64,000 nt of DNA from positions 42,928-106,927 of the forward strand of contig DHVE01000107.1 in the NCBI GenBank assembly GCA_002412495.1, written 5' to 3'. The position numbers were made by a program, and so were the translations under genes. The notes beneath the pieces are model-generated. The model searched no databases. It was not told where the DNA came from and was given only the letters and a program-made list of their open reading frames with translations. This document shows positions 8,928-18,646 of the stretch, piece by piece; position 1 is the first letter of the stretch, and each line of letters begins with the position of its first letter. Source of the DNA: Betaproteobacteria bacterium UBA5216 (GTDB lineage Bacteria > Pseudomonadota > Gammaproteobacteria > Burkholderiales > SG8-41).

Positions 8928-10028
8928 TCAGTGCGGACGCGGCGCGGCCTCCAGCTGATCCGCGTCCCGGGCAGATAGGAACCGCCCACCGCGCGCATTG
9001 AGGTCGCCGGCAGGCATCGCCAGTGAACGCCGGCTGCTGATCCGGCACTCATCTAGCAAGCTATTGATTTTATTAAGTATTTCGCAATAGTCGTCGGGCG
9101 GATACAAGGGCCAGCGAAAACCTTCCAGCATCGACTCATCAAACGGCGAACTGAGACTCACGCGTATTTCCGCACTGCCGTCATCGGTGCGGTGCGCCGA
9201 CAGCACCACCGTCGGCTCGCCCACGCTCATGCGGAATTTCCGCACCTCATTGCTGAGGAACAAGCTGAACGCGAGTTCGATCTGCGCCGCGCGCCCCGCG
9301 TCGGAAGCGAGATACAGCGCCACCGGCGCGCGCGCAATCGGCAGCACTTCCAATCCGGGTTGTGCCAGCTGTTGCGCCAGCAGTTTGGTTACCGGCATGC
9401 CCCACTTACCGACATCCGCTGTCGCCTCCAACGCAGGCACGTGCGCGGGCGTGACACTCGCGCCCACCAGAAATCTGAGGTAAACCTGTTCACGTCCCGG
9501 CTTAATCTGGATTGCACTGCCGGCCAGTTCCAAAGGCGCGCCCCCCGTGCGCAATTGTGCGGCCCATTGCCGCAGCAGACGCGGAGACAAGCTGTCGAGC
9601 GTTTCCATTGCAACTAATGCATTACCCAAACCGAAATTACGACCGCCGCCGAGTACGCCGTGTTGCTCCAGCAGATCGCACACGGCGGCAATGCCGGGCA
9701 GCGCATCGGGCAGTTGCAACGTTTTTTTTGCGCCTGCCACGATCACCAGCGGAATCGCAAACAATCGTGCGATCACCACTTCGCCGCGTTCCGGCTTGTT
9801 GACGAGCTTGGCAAGCATCTGTTGCAGATGCCGGTAACTGTCCGCCGTGGGGGCGTCGCGCAGCAGCGCAGGCACCGCCGACGCGTCGCCCTTATCGAGC
9901 AAGGCGTCCAGTTCCAGCCGGAGCGTAGCACGCGACGCGGTGTCGCCCTTGAGGCTTGCCGCCGCCAAGGCATGCAACGTGGAATCAGCCGGCGGCGTGC
10001 GCCAGTGCCGTGGATCGGTAAGTGTCAT
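8928..10028 (-). CDS. conserved hypothetical protein downstream of TctC genes
   Basis: A 366-residue soluble protein that I do not recognise. The N-terminal half is helical and Ala/Leu-rich, with HEAT-like character (about 15-100). A Gly-rich GVLGGGRNFGLGNA lies near 124-137. The C-terminal half is mixed alpha/beta and ends in a charged tail. There is no signal peptide and no strong membrane segment. It starts 6 bases after the stop of a TctC gene on the same strand, so it is probably cotranscribed with that gene and with the upstream TctC and GGT genes. The function is unknown. Confidence 0.7.
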   Translation of the reverse strand: MTLTDPRHWRTPPADSTLHALAAASLKGDTASRATLRLELDALLDKGDASAVPALLRDAPTADSYRHLQQMLAKLVNKPERGEVVIARLFAIPLVIVAGAKKTLQLPDALPGIAAVCDLLEQHGVLGGGRNFGLGNALVAMETLDSLSPRLLRQWAAQLRTGGAPLELAGSAIQIKPGREQVYLRFLVGASVTPAHVPALEATADVGKWGMPVTKLLAQQLAQPGLEVLPIARAPVALYLASDAGRAAQIELAFSLFLSNEVRKFRMSVGEPTVVLSAHRTDDGSAEIRVSLSSPFDESMLEGFRWPLYPPDDYCEILNKINSLLDECRISSRRSLAMPAGDLNARGGRFLSARDADQLEAAPRPH

Positions 10029-10034
10029 GGCCGG

Positions 10035-11018
10035 CTAATCCACGCGCGCGCCGGAATCGCGTACCACCTTCGCCCACTTGGCAAAATCAGCGCGAATGAT
10101 GCGCGCGAATTCTTCAGATGTTCCACCCGCGCTATCCGCGCTCTGCACCCGCAAGGTATCTTTCAACGCGGGCGCGGCCAGTGCCTTGTTCATGTCGTTG
10201 TTGATACGCGCGACGATGGCGGCTGGCGTGCCCGCCGGCGCCAGTATGCCGAACCAGTTCACCACCTCGTAGCCCGGCACCGTCTCGGCGATGGCGGGCA
10301 GGTCGGGAAACAACGGCGAACGTTTCGGCCCGGTCACCGCCATGCCACGCAGCTTACCCGCCTTGACCTGCGGCGTTAGCGGCACCGCGCTGGCGATGGT
10401 GAGCGCGATTTGCCCTGAAATCAGATCCGTCAGCATCGGCCCCGTACCTTTGTACGGGATGTGATTCATCTCGATGCCCGCCATGGCCCTGAACAATTCC
10501 ATCGCCAGGTGACTGGAGGCGCCGCTGCCACTCGACGCGTAGTTCATCGGCGCCGGGCGCGATTTGGCATAGGCAACGAGTTCCTTCACCGTTTTCGCGG
10601 GCAACGACGCATTCGCCGCCATCATCAGCGGACTGATGACAAATTGCACCACCGGCGCAAAATCGCGGATCGCGTCGTACTGCACTTTCTTGTAGAGATG
10701 CGGATTGATGACATGCGGCATCGAGGTGAACAGCAGCGTATAGCCATCGGGCGACGCCCGCGCGGCCAACTCCGTGGCCACCAGCCCGCCCGCGCCGCCG
10801 CGATTGTCCACCACGACCTGCTGCCCCAAGCGTTCAGTCAAAGGGATGGCCGCGATCCGCCCCAGAATATCCGCGGCGCCGCCGGGCGGAAATCCCACGA
10901 TCAAACGCACCGGACGCGTGGGATAGTCGGCAGAAACAGCGGCACCAGCCACTGACAAACAGGATGTTAACACGACCAATACAAGCATCCCACGCAAGCG
11001 CTTGTCTTCATCCTTCAT
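10035..11018 (-). CDS. TctC/Bug family tricarboxylate-type binding protein
   Basis: A 327-residue Bug (TctC) periplasmic receptor. A Sec signal peptide (MLVLVVLTSCLSVAGAAVSA) precedes YPTRPVRLIVGFPPGG, the ligand-loop strand typical of the family. Other landmarks are GQQVVVDNRGGAGG, the PDGYTLL block and HIPYKGTG. Family members bind carboxylates or small aromatic and amide compounds for TctABC transporters or signalling. No TctA or TctB gene is in the window. The start at MKDEDK has a GGAAG Shine-Dalgarno-like sequence; the frame is open further upstream but overlaps the preceding gene. It is third in a GGT-TctC-TctC-hypothetical series. Confidence 0.9.
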   Translation of the reverse strand: MKDEDKRLRGMLVLVVLTSCLSVAGAAVSADYPTRPVRLIVGFPPGGAADILGRIAAIPLTERLGQQVVVDNRGGAGGLVATELAARASPDGYTLLFTSMPHVINPHLYKKVQYDAIRDFAPVVQFVISPLMMAANASLPAKTVKELVAYAKSRPAPMNYASSGSGASSHLAMELFRAMAGIEMNHIPYKGTGPMLTDLISGQIALTIASAVPLTPQVKAGKLRGMAVTGPKRSPLFPDLPAIAETVPGYEVVNWFGILAPAGTPAAIVARINNDMNKALAAPALKDTLRVQSADSAGGTSEEFARIIRADFAKWAKVVRDSGARVD

Positions 11019-11047
11019 ACTTCCGCCCTCATCCTTAAGAATATCGG

Positions 11048-12043
11048 TCACTCCGGTTTCGCTCCCGACAATTTCACTGCCTTGCCCCATTTCTCGATTT
11101 CGCCGCGGATGTAGGCCGTGAACTGCTCCGGCGTGTCGCCGATGAATTCCGCGCCTTCGGCCTGCATGCGGTTGCGAATGTCCGGCAGCCCTATGGCGCG
11201 CAGGGTTTCAGCGTGCAATTTAGCGACGATGTCGCGCGGCGTGCCAGCGGGCACATGCACCCCGAACCACGAACCGGTTTCAAACCCTTTGAAGCCCTGC
11301 TCCTGCAGCGTGGGGATTTCGGGGGCCGCCGGCGAGCGCTTGGCGCTGGTCATCGCCAGCGCGCGTAGCCGGCCATTCTTTACATGCGGAATGGTGGAGA
11401 CCATTGCGCCAAAATAAATCTCAATGTGGCCGGCTACCACATCGGTGATCGCGGGCGTCGCGCCCTTGTACGGCACGTGAACCATTTTGACATCGGCCAT
11501 GTACTTGAACAATTCACCGGCCAGATGATGCGGACTGCCGATGCCGGTTGAACCATGGCGCAACTGGCCGGGCCGAGCTTTCGCCAACGCAACCAGGTCC
11601 CTGGCGTTTTTTGCCGGCACCGAGGGATGCACCACCACCATGCCCGGCGTGCTCGCCATGTTGGTGACATGCACAAAGTCTTTCAGAAAATCAAAAGGCA
11701 TCTTGGGATACAGCGACGGGTTGATCACATTCGCCACGGTACCCAGAAACAGCGTGTAGCCGTCCGGCGGACTCTTCGCCACGATTTCAGTGCCGATGTT
11801 GGTGGCCGCGCCGGGACGATTTTCAACAATCACGGCCTGGCCCCAGCTCTCGTTGAATTTGGCGCCCACAGCGCGCGCGAGCATATCCGCCGTACCGCCC
11901 GGCGTGTAGCCAACGACCCAGCGCATCGCGCGATTCGGGTAATTGCCGGCGCCTTGTGCGTTGGCATCGGCACCCATGCCCGCCGCCATTATTGCGACGG
12001 CGGAAAACATAATTTTTGACAACACGCGGGGTTGCAGTGTCAT
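11048..12043 (-). CDS. TctC/Bug family binding protein
   Basis: A 331-residue Bug receptor with a signal peptide ending near ANAQG (about 25-31), then the mature YPNRAMRWVVGYTPGGTAD. The sequence contains GQAVIVENRPGAATNIGTE, KSPPDGYTLFLGT and the family's VPYKGATPAITDV segment. It has one membrane-free periplasmic two-lobe domain of the usual length. It lies 63 bases downstream of a gamma-glutamyltransferase and 29 bases upstream of a second TctC on the same strand. The ligand is unknown; the neighbouring GGT makes a gamma-glutamyl compound or amide a reasonable but unproven guess. Confidence 0.9.
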   Translation of the reverse strand: MTLQPRVLSKIMFSAVAIMAAGMGADANAQGAGNYPNRAMRWVVGYTPGGTADMLARAVGAKFNESWGQAVIVENRPGAATNIGTEIVAKSPPDGYTLFLGTVANVINPSLYPKMPFDFLKDFVHVTNMASTPGMVVVHPSVPAKNARDLVALAKARPGQLRHGSTGIGSPHHLAGELFKYMADVKMVHVPYKGATPAITDVVAGHIEIYFGAMVSTIPHVKNGRLRALAMTSAKRSPAAPEIPTLQEQGFKGFETGSWFGVHVPAGTPRDIVAKLHAETLRAIGLPDIRNRMQAEGAEFIGDTPEQFTAYIRGEIEKWGKAVKLSGAKPE

Positions 12044-12106
12044 GCGGAATTACCTGTTAAATATCGTTTATAAACAAATACTTCAAACAACCTCACGAAT
12101 AACGCT

Positions 12107-13831
12107 TTACCACCCCAGCACATATGCCGGGCGCCGCAGATCCGCCCCGCCATGCATCACACCGTGTTTGTGATCGTTAACGATGGTACACACCGCGCCC
12201 GCCAGCCACGTGAAAGCCGGCCACTCGCGAACGTCGTGGCCGCGCGACGCCAGCGTATCGTTCACCGATTTATCAATGCGCGATTCCAGATACAACCGCC
12301 CCGGAAAATATTTATGCGGCTCGAACGAGCCCGGATAGCTGTAGGTTGAAAAACGCGGCGCTTCGATGGCGTCCTGCGCCGACATGCCGAACACGTTGAC
12401 GTTGAGAAATACCTGCAACATCGCCTGCGTCTGCACATCGCCGCCCGGCGTGCCGAAGGGCATGAACACTTTGCCGTTCTTGAAGGCCATCGCCGGATTC
12501 GGCGTAAGGCGCGGCCGTTTGCCCGGCGCCACCGACGATGGATGCGCCGGATCGGACCACGACTGTGTGCCGCGTCCGGAACACAAAATGCCCACGCCCG
12601 GCACGATCGGCGTTTGATCGGAGCCGTCGCTCGGCGTGCATGACATGGCATTGCCCCAGCGGTCGATCACGCACAGATAGGACGTATCGCCCGGCCCCGG
12701 CTCGCCCGCGCCCTGTGCCGGCGGCATCGAACGGTTGTCAAACTCCGTCAGCGTTTTCGGATCGCCGCCGCGCGGCATTTCGGGACAAGCGGCGTCCATG
12801 CGGATGCGCGTGCGCTGCCATGCGGCGTATTTTTCCGACATCAAACCGGCCATCGGCACTTTGACAAAATTCGGATCGCCGAAATGGTTATGCCGGTCGG
12901 AGAACGCGAGCTTCAACGCCTCGGTAAGCACGTGGATGTAATCCGCCGAGTTGTGCCCCATCGCGCGCAGGTCATAACCCTTTAGGATGTTCAGCACCAT
13001 CGGCAGCGACGGGCCTTGCGACCACGGGCCGCAAGCGTGCAGATCAATGCCTTCGAAGCGCGTGCGCACGGTGGGTTCCTGCTTTACGCTGAAATCGGCG
13101 AAATCCTCATAGCGCATCAGGCCGCCGGATTTCTCGATGAATTTCGTAACTTCGCGAGCGATATCACCCTTGTAAAATGCATCGCGCGCAGCTTTCAGAC
13201 CCGCCTTGCGGCCTTTTTTGCGCGCCACTTTGCGTTCTTCATCCGCCAGAAATTGCAGCGTGCGGCCAAGATCGGATTGCACAAACACCTCGCCCACCTG
13301 CGGCACGCGGCCTTTCGGCAGAAACACCTTTGCGCTCGACGGCCAGCGCTCGTAATCCTTGCGATGGGTGGTGATGAATTGCGACAACAGCGCGTATACC
13401 GGGAATCCCTTGCTGGCGAAACGAATCGCGGCCGATGCCACTTCCCCAAAACTCATGGTGCCGTAATTCGACAGCGCGGTCAGCCACGCGTCCGGCGCGG
13501 CGGGCACCACGCAACGTTCAACCCCTGGCGGAATCTTGCCGCCGTGGCGTTTCTGAAAATAATCCGGCGTGATCAGCTTGGGCCACACGCCCAGGCCGTC
13601 AATGCAGTGGGTCTTTTTGTCCTTGGCGGTGTGAATGATCATCGGCGCAACCCCGCCGAAATTCACTTTGTCGGTCTGCACTACGCCGATGGTAATGCCT
13701 GCCGCCACACCGGCATCGATGGCATTGCCGCCGGCCTCAAGGATTTCAAAGGCCGCATGGGCAGCCAGATAGTGGCCGGCCGCCGCCACGTGGCGCGTGC
13801 CCATGATCGTCAATCGGGGAGAGGCTTTCAT
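12107..13831 (-). CDS. gamma-glutamyltransferase family protein (GGT 1)
   Basis: A 574-residue Ntn-hydrolase of the GGT family. N-terminal landmarks are GGNAIDAGVAA (34-44) and the VNFGG segment. The autoprocessing/catalytic Thr383 lies in GDTSYLCVIDRWGNA, so self-cleavage would give a large chain of about 382 residues and a small chain of about 192. The GTPGGDVQTQ segment near 465 fits the glutamyl-binding region. No signal peptide is visible, unlike classical periplasmic GGTs, so it may be cytoplasmic. The gene has an AAGGAA Shine-Dalgarno and heads a minus-strand operon with two TctC genes, divergent from another TctC cluster. The substrate could be glutathione conjugates or another gamma-glutamyl amide. 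Confidence 0.9.
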   Translation of the reverse strand: MKASPRLTIMGTRHVAAAGHYLAAHAAFEILEAGGNAIDAGVAAGITIGVVQTDKVNFGGVAPMIIHTAKDKKTHCIDGLGVWPKLITPDYFQKRHGGKIPPGVERCVVPAAPDAWLTALSNYGTMSFGEVASAAIRFASKGFPVYALLSQFITTHRKDYERWPSSAKVFLPKGRVPQVGEVFVQSDLGRTLQFLADEERKVARKKGRKAGLKAARDAFYKGDIAREVTKFIEKSGGLMRYEDFADFSVKQEPTVRTRFEGIDLHACGPWSQGPSLPMVLNILKGYDLRAMGHNSADYIHVLTEALKLAFSDRHNHFGDPNFVKVPMAGLMSEKYAAWQRTRIRMDAACPEMPRGGDPKTLTEFDNRSMPPAQGAGEPGPGDTSYLCVIDRWGNAMSCTPSDGSDQTPIVPGVGILCSGRGTQSWSDPAHPSSVAPGKRPRLTPNPAMAFKNGKVFMPFGTPGGDVQTQAMLQVFLNVNVFGMSAQDAIEAPRFSTYSYPGSFEPHKYFPGRLYLESRIDKSVNDTLASRGHDVREWPAFTWLAGAVCTIVNDHKHGVMHGGADLRRPAYVLGW

Positions 13832-13920
13832 GTGGATTCCTTAATTGCGTAATTGCTCAAGACTTCGCGAGGGGTTGCGAATGGTGTAGATTCTAGCTTC
13901 ATTCCCCCGACAGGTCAGCC

Positions 13921-14952
13921 ATGATTTCACGCCACGGCAGAACGTCCTCACCGCCCATACGCAAACGGACAGACCTGTATGCCGCGCTGGGGCTAAGCGC
14001 CCTGCTCGCCGTCGGCGTCGGCCCGTGCCCAGCGCAAACTGCCGGCTGGAAGCCGGCCCGGCCCATCGAAATTATCGTCGGCGTCTCCCCCGGCGGCGGC
14101 ATCGACCGAACGGCGCGCACATTGCAAAAAATCATGCAGGACAAACGCTATATCGAAGTTGCCACCACGGTGATCAACAAACCGGGCGGCGGCGGCGCGA
14201 TTGCACAGTCGTATCTCAATCAGCACCCCGGCGACGCACATTACGTCTATCTCACGGCAACGTCGTTGCTCACCAACCACATCACCGGCAAGAGCACGCT
14301 GAGCCACAAGGACATAACGCCGCTGGCGATGCTGAGCGATGAATACATCGGCCTTGCCGTCAATACGGAGTCGCCGCTCAAAAGCGGCAAGGATCTGCTG
14401 GAAGCGCTGAAGACGCGTCCGGAATCCGTGCCGGTGGGCATCGCAACGGCCATCGGCAACACCAATCACATCGCGGCGGCCCTGGTCGCCAAGGCAACCG
14501 GCGGCGATGTCAAAAAAATGCGCGTGGCGGTGTTCAGTTCCGGCGGCGAAGCGATGACCGCGGCCATCGGCGGACACGTCGGCCTGGTGGCAACCCCCGC
14601 CGCCAATCTGGTGGCGCACATGCAGGCGGGGCGGCTTCGCGTGCTGGGTATCGCGGCACCCCAACGGCTCAGCGGTGTGCTGGCGGCGGTACCAACCTTG
14701 CGCGAGCAAGGCATACCGGCGATCGTGGCCAACTGGCGGCCGATGATCGGCCCCAAGGGATTGAATGCCGCGCAAACCGCGTTTTGGGAAGACGCCTTCG
14801 CCAAACTCACGCGCACAGCCGAATGGCGCAATGAAGTTGAAACCGGCGGCAGCATCAATCACTACATGGACAGCCGCGAACTGGCGGCCTATTTTGATGC
14901 GCAATACGCGGCGTTCAAATCCATCCTGGGGGATTTAGGGTTGGCGAAATAG
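13921..14952 (+). CDS. divergent TctC/Bug family binding protein
   Basis: A 343-residue Bug-type protein with a signal peptide ending near CPAQT (about 39). The mature part begins with ARPIEIIVGVSPGGGIDRTAR; later segments (NKPGGGGAIAQSY, HYVYLTATSLLTN) depart from the usual DNR-GA-G and PDGYTLL blocks. It is therefore a distant subgroup of the family, probably with a different ligand. It starts the plus-strand TctC-TctC-TctC-GGT series, 89 bases from the divergent GGT 1. The C-terminus ends FKSILGDLGLAK without the family's usual short basic tail. Confidence 0.85.
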   Translation: MISRHGRTSSPPIRKRTDLYAALGLSALLAVGVGPCPAQTAGWKPARPIEIIVGVSPGGGIDRTARTLQKIMQDKRYIEVATTVINKPGGGGAIAQSYLNQHPGDAHYVYLTATSLLTNHITGKSTLSHKDITPLAMLSDEYIGLAVNTESPLKSGKDLLEALKTRPESVPVGIATAIGNTNHIAAALVAKATGGDVKKMRVAVFSSGGEAMTAAIGGHVGLVATPAANLVAHMQAGRLRVLGIAAPQRLSGVLAAVPTLREQGIPAIVANWRPMIGPKGLNAAQTAFWEDAFAKLTRTAEWRNEVETGGSINHYMDSRELAAYFDAQYAAFKSILGDLGLAK

Positions 14953-15026
14953 GCGCTCCACGCGCCAGCAGATTTCGCGGTGTGACGTGTATGATGATCT
15001 CCAAAATCATTGGCAGGAGAACCCCC

Positions 15027-16004
15027 ATGAATTCCTCAAGCATGAAATCCCGAGCGACCTGTGCCGTCATTGCGGTGCTGTCGCTTGCCGCCGCGGCTCA
15101 CGCGCAAACCTACCCCAACAAGGCGATCCGCATGATTGTGCCGTTTGCCGCCGGCGGCAACACCGACATTATCGCGCGCATCGTCGCGCCCGAAATGGGC
15201 AAACTGTTGGGCCAGCAGATCGTCATTGACAATCGCGGCGGCGCGGGCAGCATCATCGGCACCGAGATCGCCGCGAAGTCGCCACCCGACGGCTACACGT
15301 TAATCACCGTTTCCGCGGCGCATGTGATCAACCCCGCCATGTTGAAAAAGCTGCCATACGATTCCCTCAAGGATTTTGCCGCTATTTCGATGATCGCCGA
15401 CGTGCCCACCGCACTGATGGTGCATCCCGCGCTGCCGGTGAAAACGGTGAAAGAGTTTGTTGCATTGGCGCGAGCCCGTCCGGGACAAATTACGTATTCC
15501 ACCGGCGGGCGCGGCACTGTAGGCCATCTCGCCGGTGAATTGTTCAGTTCGATTGAAAAAGTGAAATTGATACACGTGCCGTACAAAAGCACCGGGCTGT
15601 CGGTGATCGATCTGCTGGCAGGGCATGTACAGACCCAGTTTTCGAGCTTGCCAGTCGTGATTCAACATGTGCGCGGCGGCAAGCTGCGCATGGTTGCGCA
15701 AACCGGCAAGACGCGTTCCCCCGCGGTGAAGGACGTGCCGACCATGCTGGAGTCCGGCATCCGGGATTTCGTTGTGTCCAGCGGTTTCGGCATGTTCGCG
15801 CCCGCAGGCACGCCGCGGCCGATGATCGAACGCATTCACGGCACGCTGGTCGCGGCACTCGGCAATGCCAGCGTGCGCAATGCGCTCGCCGAACAAGGCG
15901 CTGATCCAGTAGGCAGCACGCCGGACGCGTTCGCCGAATTTGCCCGTACGGAAATCGACAAGTGGATCAAGGTAGTGCGGATGGCGGGTATACAACCGGA
16001 ATAA
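15027..16004 (+). CDS. TctC/Bug family binding protein (tandem pair, first)
   Basis: A 325-residue Bug receptor. The start at 15027 is fixed by a GGAGA Shine-Dalgarno seven bases upstream. The signal peptide ends at AAAAHAQT, then YPNKAIRMIVPFAAGGNTD. It contains GQQIVIDNRGGAGSIIGTE and SPPDGYTLITV. It is highly similar along its length to the next gene, sharing NTDIIAR, HVINPA, KKLPYDS and a VVSSGFGM segment, so the two arose by tandem duplication. It lies in a plus-strand series leading to GGT 2. No transporter membrane genes are nearby. Confidence 0.92.
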   Translation: MNSSSMKSRATCAVIAVLSLAAAAHAQTYPNKAIRMIVPFAAGGNTDIIARIVAPEMGKLLGQQIVIDNRGGAGSIIGTEIAAKSPPDGYTLITVSAAHVINPAMLKKLPYDSLKDFAAISMIADVPTALMVHPALPVKTVKEFVALARARPGQITYSTGGRGTVGHLAGELFSSIEKVKLIHVPYKSTGLSVIDLLAGHVQTQFSSLPVVIQHVRGGKLRMVAQTGKTRSPAVKDVPTMLESGIRDFVVSSGFGMFAPAGTPRPMIERIHGTLVAALGNASVRNALAEQGADPVGSTPDAFAEFARTEIDKWIKVVRMAGIQPE

Positions 16005-16007
16005 ATA

Positions 16008-16976
16008 ATGCTTAAAAACATGTACTTACGATATTTCACCGTATGCGTTTGCAGCGCAGCTGCCAGCGCCGTGGCGCAACCCTACCCCGTGAAAGTGATC
16101 CGTATGGTGGTGCCCTTCGCACCCGGCGGCAACACGGACATCATCGCGCGTTTCATCGTGCCCAAAATGAGTGAAGACCTCGGCCAGCAGATCATCATCG
16201 ACAATCGCGGCGGCGCGAGCAGCACTATCGGCACCGATATTGGCGCGAAATCCCCGCCTGACGGATACACGCTGCTGATGGTTTCCACCGCGCATGTCAT
16301 CAATCCGGCGGTGATTAAAAAACTGCCTTACGATTCGGTGCGTGATTTCACACCCATCACGCTGGTGGCCGATGTGCCCAATGCGCTGGTGGTGCATCCC
16401 TCGGTGCCGGCGCGCACGTTAAAGGAACTCATCAACCTGGCGCGATCGCGCCCCAATGAAATGCTGTACGCAACGCCGGGGCGCGGCACGTCCACCCATC
16501 TCGCCATCGAGATGCTGGCCTCGCGCGCGCAGTTGAAACTGGTGCACGTACCGTACAAGGGCGTGGGGCCGGCCACGGTGGACACCGTCGCGGGCCACGT
16601 GCATATGCAGTTTTCCGGCATGCCGTCGGCGATTCAGTTTGTGCGCGACGGACGTCTGCGCATGGTGGTGCAATCGGGCGCGAAGCGTTCACCCGCCGCG
16701 CCCGCGGTGCCGGTAATGGCGGAAGCCGGAATGCCGGATTTTGTAGTGTCCAGTGGGTTCGGCATGCTGGCGCCGGCAAACACGCCGCGCGCCATTGTCG
16801 ACCGCGTCCATGCATCGGTGCGCAAGTCGCTGGCGAATCCCGATGTCAACAAGGGCTTGTCGAGCCAGGGCGCGGACCCGGTGGGCAATACGCCCGACGA
16901 ATACGATAAATACAACCGCGCGGAGATTGCGCGTTGGGCCAAGGTAGCGCGCGACGCGGGTGTACAGGCTGATTAA
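16008..16976 (+). CDS. TctC/Bug family binding protein (tandem pair, second)
   Basis: A 322-residue paralogue of the preceding gene, starting three bases after its stop. A short signal peptide (TVCVCSAAASAVAQP) precedes YPVKVIRMVVPFAPGGNTD; the body carries GQQIIIDNRGGASSTIGTD and SPPDGYTLLMV. The close spacing implies translational coupling. It is followed 69 bases later by GGT 2 on the same strand. A second ATG four codons in is an alternative start. The ligand is unknown, but near-identity of the pocket-forming loops to the first copy suggests related ligands. Confidence 0.92.
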   Translation: MLKNMYLRYFTVCVCSAAASAVAQPYPVKVIRMVVPFAPGGNTDIIARFIVPKMSEDLGQQIIIDNRGGASSTIGTDIGAKSPPDGYTLLMVSTAHVINPAVIKKLPYDSVRDFTPITLVADVPNALVVHPSVPARTLKELINLARSRPNEMLYATPGRGTSTHLAIEMLASRAQLKLVHVPYKGVGPATVDTVAGHVHMQFSGMPSAIQFVRDGRLRMVVQSGAKRSPAAPAVPVMAEAGMPDFVVSSGFGMLAPANTPRAIVDRVHASVRKSLANPDVNKGLSSQGADPVGNTPDEYDKYNRAEIARWAKVARDAGVQAD

Positions 16977-17045
16977 CGCATCACGCGCGCGGCTCCCCCG
17001 CTTTCGGTAAAATCAACGCTTCCCTCCGAATCACCGAGATACCCC

Positions 17046-18635
17046 ATGGACATGTTCGATTATCAATTCCCGTACCCGTCACAACGTATGCCGGTACTCG
17101 CTCGCAATTGCGTGGCCACCTCGCAACCGCTCGCCGCGCAAGCCGGCCTGCGCATGATGTTAAAGGGCGGCAACGCGGTGGACGCGATTCTCGCCACCGC
17201 AATTTCGCTCACCGTGCTGGAACCCACCAGCAACGGCATCGGCAGCGACGCTTTTTGCATATTGTGGGACGGCAAACAACTCAAAGGCCTGAACGCCTCG
17301 GGCCGCTCTCCCGCGAAGTGGACACCCGACTGGTTCAAGGGCCAGAGCAAAATGCCGCAACGCGGCTGGGACACCGTGACGGTGCCCGGCGCGGTATCGG
17401 CGTGGGTGGAAATGTCCGCGAAGTACGGCAAGCTGCCGTTCGCCGATTTGTTCGAGCCGGCGATCAAATATGCGACCGATGGCTACATGGTGTCGCCGAC
17501 GATTTCGCGTTTGTGGGCCAACGGTGCAGCCGAGTTGAAGGATCAGCCCGGTTACGCGCAAGCCTTCATGCCGCGCGGACGCGCGCTGGAAGCCGGTGAA
17601 AAATTTGTCTCGCTCGCCCATGCGAAAACCCTGCAACGCATCGCCGAAACCAAGGGCGAAGCGTTCTATCGCGGCGATCTTGCGGAGAAAATCGCGGCGT
17701 TTTCCAAGCAGCATGGCGCGGCCCTGACACTTGATGATCTCGCGGCGCACACGCTCGACTGGGTGGAACCCATCGGGCTCGATTACCGTGGCTATACGCT
17801 GCATGAAATTCCGCCCAACGGCCAGGGCATTGCCGCGCTGATCGCGCTGGGCATACTTGAGAACTTTGATGTTGCATCCATGCCCGTTGATTCGCCCGAA
17901 GCGACGCATCTCAAGATCGAGGCGATGAAACTCGCGTTTGCCGACATCAACGAATACGTGTCGGACATTTCCACCATGCGCGTAACACCCGCGCAAATGC
18001 TCGACAAAGGGTATCTGACAGAACGTGCCAAGCTGATCGACATGAACAAAGCCGGCACGCCCTCGTTTGGCACGCCGAGCAAGGGTGGCACGGTGTATCT
18101 CACCGCCGCCGATGAATCCGGCATGATGGTGTCGTACATCCAATCGAATTTCTCGGGCTTCGGTTCGGGCGTGGTGGTGCCCGACACCGGCATCGCGCTG
18201 CAAAATCGCGGCTCTGGCTTCAGCCTGAAACCCGGCCATGCCAACATCGTCGCCCCGAGGAAGCGCCCGTTTCACACGATCATCCCCGGCTTCCTTACAA
18301 AAGGCGGCCAGCCGGTGATGAGTTTCGGCGTAATGGGCGGTTCAATGCAGGCGCAAGGGCACATGCAAGTCGTGTCGCGCATGGTCGATTATCACCAGAA
18401 CCCGCAAGCCGCGAGCGACGCGCCGCGCTGGCGCATCGACAGCGGCCTCCGGGTCGGCATTGAGTACGGCGTGCCCGCGGAAACCATTGCGGCGTTGACG
18501 GCGCGCGGCCACGATATGCCGCAGGCCGATCGCTGGAGCACCGATTTTGGCCGCGCCCAGTTGATATATAAAATGGAAGACGGGTATTTTGCCGCCTCCG
18601 AACGGCGCACGGACGGCCAGGCGGTGGGATTTTAG
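17046..18635 (+). CDS. gamma-glutamyltransferase family protein (GGT 2)
   Basis: A 529-residue GGT-family Ntn-hydrolase. Landmarks are GGNAVDAILATA (41-52), GIGSDAF, the VPGAVSAW block and the catalytic/autoprocessing Thr349 in KGGTVYLTAADESG. The C-terminal MGGSMQAQGHMQV fits the small-subunit glycine-rich loop. As with GGT 1, no signal peptide is visible. It is only distantly related to GGT 1, so the two are not recent duplicates. It follows three TctC genes and precedes a class III cyclase by 11 bases, suggesting one transcription unit. Confidence 0.9.
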   Translation: MDMFDYQFPYPSQRMPVLARNCVATSQPLAAQAGLRMMLKGGNAVDAILATAISLTVLEPTSNGIGSDAFCILWDGKQLKGLNASGRSPAKWTPDWFKGQSKMPQRGWDTVTVPGAVSAWVEMSAKYGKLPFADLFEPAIKYATDGYMVSPTISRLWANGAAELKDQPGYAQAFMPRGRALEAGEKFVSLAHAKTLQRIAETKGEAFYRGDLAEKIAAFSKQHGAALTLDDLAAHTLDWVEPIGLDYRGYTLHEIPPNGQGIAALIALGILENFDVASMPVDSPEATHLKIEAMKLAFADINEYVSDISTMRVTPAQMLDKGYLTERAKLIDMNKAGTPSFGTPSKGGTVYLTAADESGMMVSYIQSNFSGFGSGVVVPDTGIALQNRGSGFSLKPGHANIVAPRKRPFHTIIPGFLTKGGQPVMSFGVMGGSMQAQGHMQVVSRMVDYHQNPQAASDAPRWRIDSGLRVGIEYGVPAETIAALTARGHDMPQADRWSTDFGRAQLIYKMEDGYFAASERRTDGQAVGF

Positions 18636-18646
18636 GAGGTGATTGC

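Noticed and set aside
17160..18275. 371-codon frame antisense to GGT 2
   Set aside because: It shows no motif, has biased His/Arg/Gly composition, and the sense strand encodes an intact enzyme.
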